NCBI GenBank assembly: GCA_038325105.1
Contig: JBBQIR010000062.1
Coordinates: 1 to 13,250, forward strand
Length of the DNA stretch: 13,250 bases
Reading direction: 5' to 3'
From: WSXY01 sp038325105
GTDB taxonomy: Bacteria; Actinomycetota; Coriobacteriia; Anaerosomatales; Anaerosomataceae
Of this stretch, positions 1 to 7,489 are shown piece after piece (within the stretch, counting starts at the first letter, position 1; each line of letters starts with the position of its first letter). The notes under the pieces were generated by a model. That model was not told the DNA's origin. It did no database searches and saw only the letters and a program-made list of their open reading frames with translations. Position numbers and translations under genes: made by a program.

Positions 1-854
1 GCAGCGTCGAGCGCCTGCGGATCGTGCTCTATCGACTCGGAGTACACTCGCAGTCGACTGCCGATGTCGTCAAGCGTGACTACGAGTTCTGCAAGCTCAC
101 CCGCGAGTCCGTCGAGCACCGGGTCGAGATCTGCGGCGTGCGAGAGCGCGGTGCTCGCCTCGGCAAGCGCATCCGCAGCGCCACCCTCGTCGCGCAGCGA
201 CACCCATGCTGTTGCCGCGGCACTCGTCAGTTTCTCACCGTGGCGTAGCCTCGGCAGAAGCGCCTCTGTATCGGTATCTTCACCCGCACGTGGAGCGGCC
301 GAGTCGATGTCCGCCACCTGAAAACGGAGGTACTCCATGCGTGTGTCACGATCGGTGAGTGCCTTCTCAAGGTCATCGACCCGGGCGCGCATGGCGTCCG
401 CATCCTTCAGCGCGATCCGGTACGCTTCAAGCGCCTCTATCGCCTCACTGCCGATGAACCGGTCCAGGTACCCCGCATGTCGGCCCGAGGAAAGCAGCGC
501 TTGATGCTCATGCTGTCCGTGCAGATCGACCACACCGTCGAGGAGCGTACCGAGCGCACCAACCGTCGCCATCTCACCATCAATAGTGCATCGCGACCGG
601 CCTTCAGCCGTTATGCGTCGACGGATGAGTCGTTCCTCACCGTCAATGAGAAAGCGACCCTCTACGAGCGCCTCATCCGCGCCCGACCGAACGAGAGACG
701 TGTCCGCCCGTTCTCCGAGGAGCAACTGAAGGGCACCGACAAGCACGGTCTTTCCAGCGCCGGTCTCGCCCGTAAGGACTGTGAGGCCGTCACCAAATTC
801 GAGCCAGACGTCCTCGACCAGCGCGAGGTCCCGTACGTGTAGTTCGAGCAGCAC
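1..854 (-). CDS. recN: DNA repair protein RecN, 3' part beyond window
   Basis: RecN is an SMC-like ATPase of the cytoplasm that helps repair double-strand breaks. About 284 N-terminal residues are visible, roughly half of the usual 550-570, and the frame is open to the window edge. I read a Walker A motif GETGAGKT at residues 29-36, the RecN hallmark HGQHEHQ at about 112-118, and LRFQVADID further on, after which the helical arm region begins; near the edge the motif IEHDPQALDA is also typical of RecN. The start is a GTG (854-852) one base after the nadK stop, preceded by TGGGGG six bases upstream; it gives MLLELHVRDLALVED, the normal RecN beginning. Coupling to nadK is likely. The ATPase C-terminal half (Walker B, signature) is not in view. 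Family assignment is very secure. Confidence 0.96.
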   Translation of the reverse strand, partial: MLLELHVRDLALVEDVWLEFGDGLTVLTGETGAGKTVLVGALQLLLGERADTSLVRSGADEALVEGRFLIDGEERLIRRRITAEGRSRCTIDGEMATVGALGTLLDGVVDLHGQHEHQALLSSGRHAGYLDRFIGSEAIEALEAYRIALKDADAMRARVDDLEKALTDRDTRMEYLRFQVADIDSAAPRAGEDTDTEALLPRLRHGEKLTSAAATAWVSLRDEGGAADALAEASTALSHAADLDPVLDGLAGELAELVVTLDDIGSRLRVYSESIEHDPQALDA

Positions 855-855
855 G

Positions 856-1704
856 TCAGGCCCCCAGGAACTTGTCTGTCAGAACTTCGAAGAATCCCCG
901 ACCGTCGAGCTTCAGAAGGCGCACGTCGTGATCGCCGATGTGCACGCTTACCGTGTCGAGGGTCCGTCGGCATGGAACATGGTCTCCGTCGACCGTAATG
1001 CACGCCTCGGCTCGCGACGGATTCGGGCACGATATCTCGACCAGATCTGATGGACCAAGGACCATCGGACGGACCGCCACAGCATGCGGGGCCACTGGTA
1101 CCAGCACGATCCCTCTGACCTCCGGCGAGACGACGGGTCCGCCCGCAGAGAGCGCATATGCCGTCGATCCGGTGGATGTCGCAACGATCACGCCATCGCA
1201 CGCAAAGCGCCACAGGCGGATGCCGTTGACCCGAACCTCGAGTTCGACGACACGAGAGCCGCTCCCGCGTCCGACGAAGATCTCGTTAAGCGCGTGGTAG
1301 CTGCCAGCCTGGCGGCCACCAACATCCACCAGTGCCTCAAGCGTTTCCCGACGCTCTACACGAGCTTCACCCGCAAGCGCCGTGAGAACGGCCTCCTCGA
1401 AATCGACGCCGTCGGCGCCGGACAGGAAACCGAGTCTCCCGAGATTAACGCCAAGAATCGGCGCATCGGTCTCGCCGAGCACATGCACGGCTTTGAGAAT
1501 CGTTCCGTCGCCGCCAAGCGCGACAACCAGCTCCGGCGTGCCTATGTCAGACCGAGACACTCCTCTGGCAGGCATGCCGCACGACGCGGCGTCATCTGCG
1601 GCCAGAACCGGCTCGTACCCGCGAGTTTCGAGCAGCGTGACCAGCTGCCGCGTCGCCGAAACAGACCGGTCATTCGCAGGGTTTGGAACGAGCAGTACGC
1701 GCAC
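856..1704 (-). CDS. nadK: NAD kinase
   Basis: NAD kinase phosphorylates NAD to NADP using ATP or polyphosphate, in the cytoplasm. The 282-residue length is usual. Visible motifs are GGDGT at 64-68 (catalytic Asp/ATP-binding loop), the NE pair at 140-141, and the glycine-rich TGSTAYALSAGGP at 178-190; a CDG at 169-171 precedes it, as in actinobacterial enzymes. The late DGQ-type motif reads DGD at 239-241. The start is a GTG one base after the tlyA stop, with AGGGG six bases ahead, so translation is probably coupled to tlyA. The gene stands between tlyA and recN, an arrangement common in Actinomycetota; in Bacillus the argR-type regulator ahrC takes this place. Identity is secure; the GTG start is supported by the Shine-Dalgarno and the tight junction. 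Confidence 0.96.
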   Translation of the reverse strand: MRVLLVPNPANDRSVSATRQLVTLLETRGYEPVLAADDAASCGMPARGVSRSDIGTPELVVALGGDGTILKAVHVLGETDAPILGVNLGRLGFLSGADGVDFEEAVLTALAGEARVERRETLEALVDVGGRQAGSYHALNEIFVGRGSGSRVVELEVRVNGIRLWRFACDGVIVATSTGSTAYALSAGGPVVSPEVRGIVLVPVAPHAVAVRPMVLGPSDLVEISCPNPSRAEACITVDGDHVPCRRTLDTVSVHIGDHDVRLLKLDGRGFFEVLTDKFLGA

Positions 1705-1705
1705 G

Positions 1706-2500
1706 TCAGTCCCCTAACTCACGATGTGCCGACGAGACGATATCGGTTGGCCGCTCATGTGCCGACTCACCGGTAGCTGCGAGCCACACCCAGAATTCAA
1801 TATTACCCTCGGGCCCCTTCAGAGGCGACCACGCAAGGCCTTTCACAACCCACCCAGCCTGCACGACAGCAGCGACAACGCCCTCAAGCACGTCGGTGTG
1901 AACGGCCGGGTCCCGCACAACTCCCTTTTTACCAACACGTCCTTTACCGGCTTCAAACTGCGGCTTAACAAGACCTACCACCTGCCCGCCCTGACCCGCT
2001 GCCGCGAGCACTCGCGGCAGCACATTCGCGAAGGCGATGAACGAAACGTCCACGACGACGAGATCAAATGGTGCGCCCAGCGGCTCGAGTTCCACGTGCC
2101 TGAAGTTTGTGCGCTCGATGACGGTCACACGCGGATCGGTGCGTAGCGACCACGCAAGCTGACCGTACCCCACGTCGAGCGCGACCACCGATTGCGCGCC
2201 TCGTTGGAGCACACAGTCGGTGAATCCCCCGGTTGAGGCGCCCACGTCGAGGACGCGCATGCCGGTAACATCAAGTCCGAACGATTCGAGGGCGCCCTCG
2301 AGTTTCTGGCCGCCGCGAGACACGTACTTGCGTCTCTCTGCTATCTCGATGGATGCAGCCGGGTCAAGCGGCTGACCGGCCTTGAGAACAGGAACTCCGT
2401 TTACCTTGACCTCACCGGCAAGAATCGCGGCCCTGGCGCGTTCACGAGAGGTGAACAGACCGCGCTCAACGAGTTCGACGTCGGCCCGTCGTCCACTCAT
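1706..2500 (-). CDS. tlyA: TlyA-family rRNA 2'-O-methyltransferase
   Basis: TlyA proteins methylate ribose 2'-OH groups of ribosomal RNA using S-adenosylmethionine; in Mycobacterium this sets capreomycin sensitivity. The 264-residue protein has an S4 RNA-binding domain at about 3-60 (LVERGLFTSRERARAAI, then VKVNG) followed by a FtsJ/RrmJ-type methyltransferase domain at about 60-245. The SAM-binding motif is VLDVGASTGGFTD at 83-95. The K-D-K-E catalytic set is present as K66, D151 (VVVDVSF), K179 (LVKPQFE) and E235 (NIEFWVW). The ATG start follows GAGGAG closely. It lies 32 bp after dxs and one base before nadK, within the dxs-tlyA-(nadK)-recN order known from Bacillus and actinobacteria. Which nucleotides (16S, 23S or both) are modified cannot be read from the sequence; older annotations call this family hemolysin A. 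Confidence 0.95.
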   Translation of the reverse strand: MSGRRADVELVERGLFTSRERARAAILAGEVKVNGVPVLKAGQPLDPAASIEIAERRKYVSRGGQKLEGALESFGLDVTGMRVLDVGASTGGFTDCVLQRGAQSVVALDVGYGQLAWSLRTDPRVTVIERTNFRHVELEPLGAPFDLVVVDVSFIAFANVLPRVLAAAGQGGQVVGLVKPQFEAGKGRVGKKGVVRDPAVHTDVLEGVVAAVVQAGWVVKGLAWSPLKGPEGNIEFWVWLAATGESAHERPTDIVSSAHRELGD

Positions 2501-2532
2501 GATGCTCCTCGCCGTTGTCGCTTGCCTGAACC

Positions 2533-4398
2533 CTACAGCCTGCCGAGGATCGCGTCACGGATCGCCTCAGGCGTCAGGCCAACTTCCTTAAACAGAAGGC
2601 TCATGGCACCGTGCGTTACGAAACAGTCCGGAATCGCAAGGCGCAGCACCGGCACGTCTACGGCCATATCCGAGAGTGCCTCGAGTACCGCCGCCCCCGC
2701 GCCTCCCTGACCTGTGTTCTCCTCGATGGTAACCACCAGCGGGTGTTTGGCAGCCCACGCGACTACTTCAAGGTCCATGGGCTTGAGCCACCGCATGTTG
2801 ACGACGCTCGCCCGAACGCCGCGCTCAGCCAGAAGGTTCGCTGCGGCTTCCGCCACGCCAACCATCCGTCCGATTGCCAGGATGGCTACCGCATCGCCCT
2901 CGCGGCGTACCTCCGCACGCCCAGGTTCGAGCACCGTTGGTTTGAGCGGCAGCTCTTTGCCCGTGCCAGCACCGCGCGGGTAGCGTATCGCCACGGGGCC
3001 GTCCGACACGAGTGCGGTGTGGAGCATGTCCGCAAGCTCCGCTTCATCGGCGGGTGCCATGATCTTCAGGTCTGGAATCGTACGCAGGTATGAGAGATCG
3101 AACACACCATGGTGTGTGGGGCCATCCTCGCCGACGAGACCGGCCCTATCGATGCAGAAGACGACATGCAGCCCCTGCAGAGCGACATCCATGATCACCT
3201 GGTCATACGCCCGCTGCAAGAAGGTGGAGTAGATGGCGACGACCGGAATCCGGCCACCGGTAGCCATACCTGCCGCGAGTCCGACAGCATGCTGCTCGGC
3301 TATCCCGACGTCATAACATCGGTCCGGGAAGCGTTCAGCAAATGAAGAAAGCCCCGTACCTGAGGGCATCGCGGCCGTGATAGCGACGATGCGATCGTCA
3401 CGCTCGGCCTCGCGCACGAGCGCGATTCCGAACGCGTCGGTGTATGACATGTGGCCGCCCGTGCCATTCACAGTGCCGTCCTCAATGGAGAACGGACTGA
3501 TTCCGTGGAAGGTGTCCGGCCGGTCCTCGGCAGGGCTGTAACCCTTACCCTTGCGCGTAACCATGTGGATGAGAACAGGGCCGTCAACGTCTTTGGCGAG
3601 GCGAACCGCCTGCTCTACCTGACCGATGTCGTGGCCGTTGATGGGACCGACGTACTTTACGCCCAGCTCCTCAAAGAGCATCCCGGGCACGAGCAACTGC
3701 TTCACAGACTCCTTCGCCGCCTCGCCAGCAGCGACCATGGCCGCTCCCAGTTTGGTCTTGGCGAGGGCGGATTCGACGTCGTCGCGCAGTCGCCGGTACC
3801 GGCGGTCCAGACGAACGCGGGCCAGGTACCCTGAAAGCGCCCCGACGTTCGGCGAAATCGACATCTCGTTGTCGTTAAGCACGATAATCATGCGCTTCTG
3901 GAGGTGCCCGAGGTGGTTGAGCGCCTCGAAAGCCATCCCTCCGGTGAGGGAACCGTCACCAATTACGGCAACAACCGTCTCGTCGCCGCCCGCTGCATCC
4001 CGCGCACATGCGAGTCCAACCGCAATGGAGATCGATGTGGAAGCGTGTCCCGTGTCGTGAACGTCGTACGGGCTTTCGCTCCGCTTCGGGAATCCGCACA
4101 CCCCGCCGTACGTGCGAAGCGTGGAGAAGTCAGCGCGTCGACCGGTGATGAGTTTGTGCACGTACGCCTGGTGTCCGACGTCCCACACGATCTTGTCTGT
4201 TGGGCAGTCAAGCGCGCGGTGTAGTCCCAGGGTAAGCTCGACCACGCCAAGGTTCGGCGCGAGGTGGCCGCCAGTGCTGGACACCGTGGTGATGAGCTCC
4301 CGCCGAATCTCGCCAGCGAGTTGCTCGAGCTGTGCCGGCTCGAGCCCCTTGAGGTCCCGTGGTGAGTCTATCGAATCAAGAATGCGCTCAGCGCACAC
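2533..4398 (-). CDS. dxs: 1-deoxy-D-xylulose-5-phosphate synthase
   Basis: Dxs condenses pyruvate and glyceraldehyde 3-phosphate to deoxyxylulose phosphate, the first step of the MEP isoprenoid route and also a supply for thiamine and pyridoxal, in the cytoplasm with thiamine diphosphate. The 621-residue length is standard. Visible are H45 and the GHQAY motif at 75-79, the thiamine-diphosphate motif beginning GDGS at 147-150 and ending in NDNEMS at 175-180, YVGPINGHD at 249-257, the transketolase pyrimidine domain with the catalytic Glu in GIAEQHA (E368), and DRAGLVGEDGPTHHG at 417-431. The chosen start is GTG at 4398-4396; it gives the usual N-terminus ILDSIDSPRDLKGL, with only a weak GGGA before it. 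A 121-bp leader separates it from xseB. Neighbouring ispA, often found upstream of dxs, is absent here. Confidence 0.97.
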   Translation of the reverse strand: MCAERILDSIDSPRDLKGLEPAQLEQLAGEIRRELITTVSSTGGHLAPNLGVVELTLGLHRALDCPTDKIVWDVGHQAYVHKLITGRRADFSTLRTYGGVCGFPKRSESPYDVHDTGHASTSISIAVGLACARDAAGGDETVVAVIGDGSLTGGMAFEALNHLGHLQKRMIIVLNDNEMSISPNVGALSGYLARVRLDRRYRRLRDDVESALAKTKLGAAMVAAGEAAKESVKQLLVPGMLFEELGVKYVGPINGHDIGQVEQAVRLAKDVDGPVLIHMVTRKGKGYSPAEDRPDTFHGISPFSIEDGTVNGTGGHMSYTDAFGIALVREAERDDRIVAITAAMPSGTGLSSFAERFPDRCYDVGIAEQHAVGLAAGMATGGRIPVVAIYSTFLQRAYDQVIMDVALQGLHVVFCIDRAGLVGEDGPTHHGVFDLSYLRTIPDLKIMAPADEAELADMLHTALVSDGPVAIRYPRGAGTGKELPLKPTVLEPGRAEVRREGDAVAILAIGRMVGVAEAAANLLAERGVRASVVNMRWLKPMDLEVVAWAAKHPLVVTIEENTGQGGAGAAVLEALSDMAVDVPVLRLAIPDCFVTHGAMSLLFKEVGLTPEAIRDAILGRL

Positions 4399-4519
4399 AG
4401 AGTTCCCGTTTCATGAGGCGACCGTCTTTCGCGGGCGAGATGCCCGCACCCAGCATCCTATCACTGCGGCGGTTCCCTGGTCCGTGGTGGTCACAGGGCC
4501 GTAACTCAGGAGCTCCGCG
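4399..4519 (-). promoter_or_regulatory. dxs leader with two hairpins and a weak -10-like box
   Basis: This 121-bp space between xseB and dxs is long for this tightly packed operon. On the coding strand it holds a hairpin CCCTG...CAGGG (4494-4498 pairing with 4475-4479, 14-nt loop), then a TAGGAT box at 4455-4460, then a perfect 6-bp GC-only hairpin GCGGGC-ATCTC-GCCCGC (4447-4431). Neither stem has a following U-run, so neither looks like an intrinsic terminator. TAGGAT could be a -10 element but no good -35 is seen at 16-18 bp. The region may carry a secondary dxs promoter or an mRNA structure controlling it. I see no thiamine-riboswitch core. Confidence 0.3.
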
Positions 4520-4819
4520 CTACGCCTCCACAGGCCCGGCGTCCAGCGGCACGACGGCCGCGTCTTCGGCGGCAACCTCGACGTCAACTGCGGCTTCATC
4601 AGCCGCATCAGGCAACGGAACCGAGTCGGGAACCTCAACCGCGACCGTGGCGCTGAGATCGGTATGGTCTACGAGTTCGGTACAGATATTCGCGAGCCTT
4701 ACACCCTCTTCAAGCAGGTCGAGGCTCTTCTCGAGCGACGTGTCCTTCTTGCGGGCGAGCGTAGCTATTTCCTCGAGGCGGACGCGCGCCGCCTCGAACG
4801 TGTACCGCTCATCGGTCAT
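4520..4819 (-). CDS. xseB: Exodeoxyribonuclease VII small subunit
   Basis: XseB is the small subunit that joins several copies to the catalytic large subunit XseA to make exonuclease VII, which degrades single-stranded DNA in both directions. Residues 6-50 match the family: YTFEAARVRLEEIATLARKK, then SLEKSLDLLEEGVRLANIC, a two-helix coiled-coil pattern. The protein has 99 residues, longer than the usual 65-85, because residues about 55-99 form an acidic, Ala/Val/Pro-rich tail that is probably disordered. The ATG overlaps the nusB stop as ATGA and has a strong GGAGG four to five bases upstream, so it is translationally coupled to nusB. The usual partner xseA is not adjacent, which is unusual because the two are normally neighbours. 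The assignment rests on the N-terminal half and genomic place. Confidence 0.88.
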   Translation of the reverse strand: MTDERYTFEAARVRLEEIATLARKKDTSLEKSLDLLEEGVRLANICTELVDHTDLSATVAVEVPDSVPLPDAADEAAVDVEVAAEDAAVVPLDAGPVEA

Positions 4820-5256
4820 CGATCCTCCGTCTCGCCGGCTGTCGGCTCGTTTGTGTCAACGTGATGCTCGGCAATGCGCCCGAGAACGCCGTTCACGAAC
4901 TTCGACGAGTCTTCGCCACCGTAGATCTTGGCCATCTCGACTGCTTCGTTGATTGCCACAGAATCCGGGACCTCGTCGCGGAACGTGATCTCATACACTG
5001 CCAAACGCAGGATGTTCCTGTCGACCAGCGGCATACGGGAGATCGTCCAGTGCTCGGACGTCGACTCAATCTCGGCGTCGATGCGCTCCTGGTTTAGCTC
5101 CGTCCCCAAGGCAAGCTCGCGGCAGTACTCGGACGGTTCACCATCTTCATTGCTGTAGGACTTTAGCGCGAGGATGGTGTCGATGTCCTCGCCCGTGATC
5201 TCTCGCTGGTACAGCATCTGAAGCGCCTGGAGGCGCGCACGTGTCCGCTCGAGCAT
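4816..5256 (-). CDS. nusB: Transcription antitermination protein NusB
   Basis: NusB binds boxA RNA together with NusE (S10) and supports antitermination of rRNA transcription. The 146-residue all-helical protein begins MLERTRARLQALQMLYQREI, the normal NusB start, and shows the conserved late block RNILRLAVYEITF at 80-92, VAINEAVEMAKIYG at 100-113 and SSKFVNGVLGRI at 117-128. The reading frame is open further upstream to 5457, but that extension is rich in Arg/Ser, overlaps the previous gene and is unlike NusB, so I place the start at the ATG 5256-5254, which has a GGTGGTGAT purine-rich site just before it. The gene overlaps xseB by 4 nt and follows the Asp23-family gene by 25 bp. Confidence 0.95.
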   Translation of the reverse strand: MLERTRARLQALQMLYQREITGEDIDTILALKSYSNEDGEPSEYCRELALGTELNQERIDAEIESTSEHWTISRMPLVDRNILRLAVYEITFRDEVPDSVAINEAVEMAKIYGGEDSSKFVNGVLGRIAEHHVDTNEPTAGETEDR

Positions 5257-5281
5257 CAGATCACCACCAGCAAGGCCGGGG

Positions 5282-5623
5282 TCACTGCTCGGTGAAGACG
5301 ATCGCGTCCACAAAGACGTCGACCATCGCGACTTGCTGACCTGTCTGTGAACGCAGTGCATCCCTGACCGCACGCTGGATATCGGCCGCAATCGTGTGCA
5401 GCGGCGTGCCGTAGCGGACCGAAACGTGAATCTGGACCGACAGCGAACCGTCCGCACCGATGGTTACCGCAATGCCGCGGCCGGAACCCTTTTGCACGAG
5501 TCCCGCAACGCCCTTCGTGAGGACGTCGACAACGCCATCCACTCGGTCGGCAGCGAGCGTTGCGATCGTCTCAAGCACGCCCGGTGCGACGCCGAGACCT
5601 TCGAGCTGAATCTCCTCAGACAT
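5282..5623 (-). CDS. Asp23/Gls24 family protein (YqhY-like)
   Basis: This 113-residue protein belongs to the Asp23/Gls24 (DUF322) family. The signs are an early V-APGVLETIATLAADRVDGVVDV stretch (12-34), a central GIAVTIGADGSLSVQIHVSVRYG (50-72) of alternating hydrophobic residues, and IAADIQRAVRDALRSQTG followed by a closing VDVFVDAIVF. There is no signal peptide or membrane helix. In Bacillus the member in this position, YqhY, lies between accC and nusB and has been linked to control of acetyl-CoA carboxylase activity; the same position here suggests a related role, which is inference. The ATG overlaps the accC end by 8 nt and has a perfect AAGGAGG six bases upstream, so strong, coupled translation is expected. 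Family assignment is good; exact function is unknown. Confidence 0.88.
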   Translation of the reverse strand: MSEEIQLEGLGVAPGVLETIATLAADRVDGVVDVLTKGVAGLVQKGSGRGIAVTIGADGSLSVQIHVSVRYGTPLHTIAADIQRAVRDALRSQTGQQVAMVDVFVDAIVFTEQ

Positions 5624-7022
5624 TGCCGACCTCCTTCCCGCCGATACGGTCGCCCGTCACGAAAGCGGCAATGCCTTCCGTCGTGACATGTGAATCCACG
5701 AAGTCAGTATAGACCTCCCCGCGCCGGAAGTGCTCCTCCTCCACCACGAACTGGTGGAACGGGACCGTGGTAGGAATGCCGACGATGATGAACTCGTCGA
5801 GGGCGCGACGAGCACGATCGAGCGCCTCGGTCCTCGTCTCGCCCCACACGATGAGCTTCGCGAGTAGCGAGTCGTAGTACGGCGGCACGTTGTAGCCGGA
5901 GTACATGTGACTGTCGACACGCACGCCAAAGCCGCCCGGAGGGTTGTAGAGCTCGATGTGCCCGGGATGGGGTCGGAAGTTGTGGAGCGGGTCCTCAGCA
6001 TTGATCCGGAACTCGATCGCGTGCCCGTTCAGCTTCACGTCTTCCTGGCGAGCATGCTTCATCGGCTCGCCGGAGGCGATGCGCAGCTGCTCCTTGATGA
6101 TGTCCACGCCGGTGATCTGCTCGGTGACGGGATGTTCGACCTGGACGCGCGTGTTCATCTCCATGAAGTAAAACTTGCCGTCGGTGTCGAGCAGGAACTC
6201 GACGGTCCCCGCATTCACGTAGTCGACCGCGCGCACTGCCTTGATCGCCGCCGCACCCATGGCGGCGCGCAACTCCGGCGTGAGCGCCGGCGACGGCGCT
6301 TCCTCGATAAGCTTCTGGTGCCTGCGCTGCACCGAGCAGTCGCGCTCGTACAAGTAGACGGCGTTTCCGAACGTGTCGGCGAGCACCTGGAACTCCACAT
6401 GGCGGGGCCGACTCAGGTACTTCTCGATATACACAGTGTCGTTGCCGAACGCTGCCGCAGCCTCGGTCTTGGCGGCGGTGAAGTTGACACGCATCTCGGC
6501 CTCATCGACCGCAACGCGCATACCCTTGCCTCCGCCACCGGCGGACGCCTTGATGAGCACGGAGTAGCCAACGGTCTTCGCGAATACAAGCGCCTCGTCA
6601 AGCGAATCGACGGCGCCATCACTGCCGGGTACGCAGGGAACGCCCGCGCTCATCATGGTCGAGCGCGCAACGGCCTTGTCGCCCATGCGCTCGATGGCGT
6701 CGGGTGACGGGCCGATGAACACCAGGCCTGAGTCCTCGACCGCCCGCGCGAACGCGGCATTCTCGGCGAGGAACCCGTATCCGGGATGAATTGCCTCGGC
6801 ACCCGTGATGAGTGCAGCCGAGATAACATTCGGCATGCTCAAATACGACTGCGCCGAAGATGCCGGCCCGATGCAGATTGCCTCGTCAGCCATACGGGCG
6901 TGGAGCGAGTCGCGATCGGCCTCAGAGTACACGGCGACCGACGCGACGCCCATCTCCTTGCACGCGCGCACGACGCGCAGGGCGATCTCTCCCCTGTTCG
7001 CGATGAGAATCTTGCCGAACAT
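5616..7022 (-). CDS. accC: Biotin carboxylase (AccC/PycA type)
   Basis: Biotin carboxylase uses ATP and bicarbonate to carboxylate the biotin on a carrier protein. The 468-residue protein has the three expected parts: an N-terminal domain starting FGKILIANRGEIALRV, an ATP-grasp domain with the glycine loop KASAGGGGKGMR at 158-169, and the C-terminal cap. Active-site residues known from the E. coli enzyme are present at nearly the same numbers: K116, K158, E275, E288, R292, Q294, E296 and R339, the last group in MEMNTRVQVEHPVTE. The ATG starts 2 bp after the stop of the carboxyltransferase-biotin carrier fusion, which is its evident partner. It could serve a pyruvate carboxylase, an acetyl-CoA carboxylase, or both; the sequence of this subunit does not separate these. 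No accA/accD lies in the window. Confidence 0.95.
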   Translation of the reverse strand: MFGKILIANRGEIALRVVRACKEMGVASVAVYSEADRDSLHARMADEAICIGPASSAQSYLSMPNVISAALITGAEAIHPGYGFLAENAAFARAVEDSGLVFIGPSPDAIERMGDKAVARSTMMSAGVPCVPGSDGAVDSLDEALVFAKTVGYSVLIKASAGGGGKGMRVAVDEAEMRVNFTAAKTEAAAAFGNDTVYIEKYLSRPRHVEFQVLADTFGNAVYLYERDCSVQRRHQKLIEEAPSPALTPELRAAMGAAAIKAVRAVDYVNAGTVEFLLDTDGKFYFMEMNTRVQVEHPVTEQITGVDIIKEQLRIASGEPMKHARQEDVKLNGHAIEFRINAEDPLHNFRPHPGHIELYNPPGGFGVRVDSHMYSGYNVPPYYDSLLAKLIVWGETRTEALDRARRALDEFIIVGIPTTVPFHQFVVEEEHFRRGEVYTDFVDSHVTTEGIAAFVTGDRIGGKEVGNV

Positions 7023-7024
7023 AC

Positions 7025-7489
7025 CTAGTCCACCGGCTCGTAGTAGAACAGAACGGTGCCGTACTCCACAGCCTGCGCGTTGGCGACGGCAACCTCACGG
7101 ATGACGCCGGCCTCCTCGGCCGAAATCTCGTTCATGAGTTTCATCGCCTCGAGAATGCACAGCACGGCACCCTCGGCCACGGAGTCGCCGACCGCCACGA
7201 ACGGGGCAGCTCCGGGAGACGCTGCGTGGTAGATCGTGCCGACCATCGGGGACGTGACGGTCCGCCACGTTGCTGGACGACCGGCAGGAGCCGCGTCCGC
7301 CACCGGAGCGGGCGTCGCCTCCTGAGGAATTGCAGCGGGTGCGGGTGCGGGCGCCGCCACCGGCGCGGCAGTCTCGCACACGCCGCCTTTGCGCACGACA
7401 ATGCGCGAATCGCCTTCTTCGATGATGACTTCGGTCACATCGGATGCCTCGACGAGTTTGACGAGTTCCCGAATCTGATTCACATCCAC
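7025..7489 (-). CDS. accB: Candidate internally initiated free biotin carrier (AccB) within the fusion
   Basis: An in-frame GTG at 7489-7487 (codon 467 of the fusion) has AGGGAGGA seven bases upstream. Starting there gives 154 residues, the normal AccB size, beginning (M)DVNQIRELVKLVEAS, which lines up with the start of E. coli AccB without any extra or missing residues. It would contain the AccB helix, the Ala/Pro linker and the biotinyl lysine in EAMKL. This is an alternative product of the fusion gene, not a separate locus; whether the site is used is inference from the signal strength, spacing and domain match. If used, it would supply a separate carrier for acetyl-CoA carboxylase. Confidence 0.45.
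   Translation of the reverse strand: MDVNQIRELVKLVEASDVTEVIIEEGDSRIVVRKGGVCETAAPVAAPAPAPAAIPQEATPAPVADAAPAGRPATWRTVTSPMVGTIYHAASPGAAPFVAVGDSVAEGAVLCILEAMKLMNEISAEEAGVIREVAVANAQAVEYGTVLFYYEPVD

Noticed and set aside
4431..4447. GC hairpin as an intrinsic terminator between xseB and dxs
   Set aside because: The stem is perfect but no U-tract follows on either strand, and dxs starts shortly after.
4399..4519. Thiamine (TPP) riboswitch before dxs
   Set aside because: Dxs uses thiamine diphosphate, so I looked for the CUGAGA and related conserved core, but it is not present.
5257..5457. Upstream extension of NusB by 67 codons
   Set aside because: The extension lies within the Asp23-family gene in another frame, is Arg/Ser-rich, and NusB proteins start at MLERTRAR-like sequence.
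5907..6707. Plus-strand open frame (266 codons) opposite accC
   Set aside because: It mirrors the ATP-grasp coding region and shows no protein family features.
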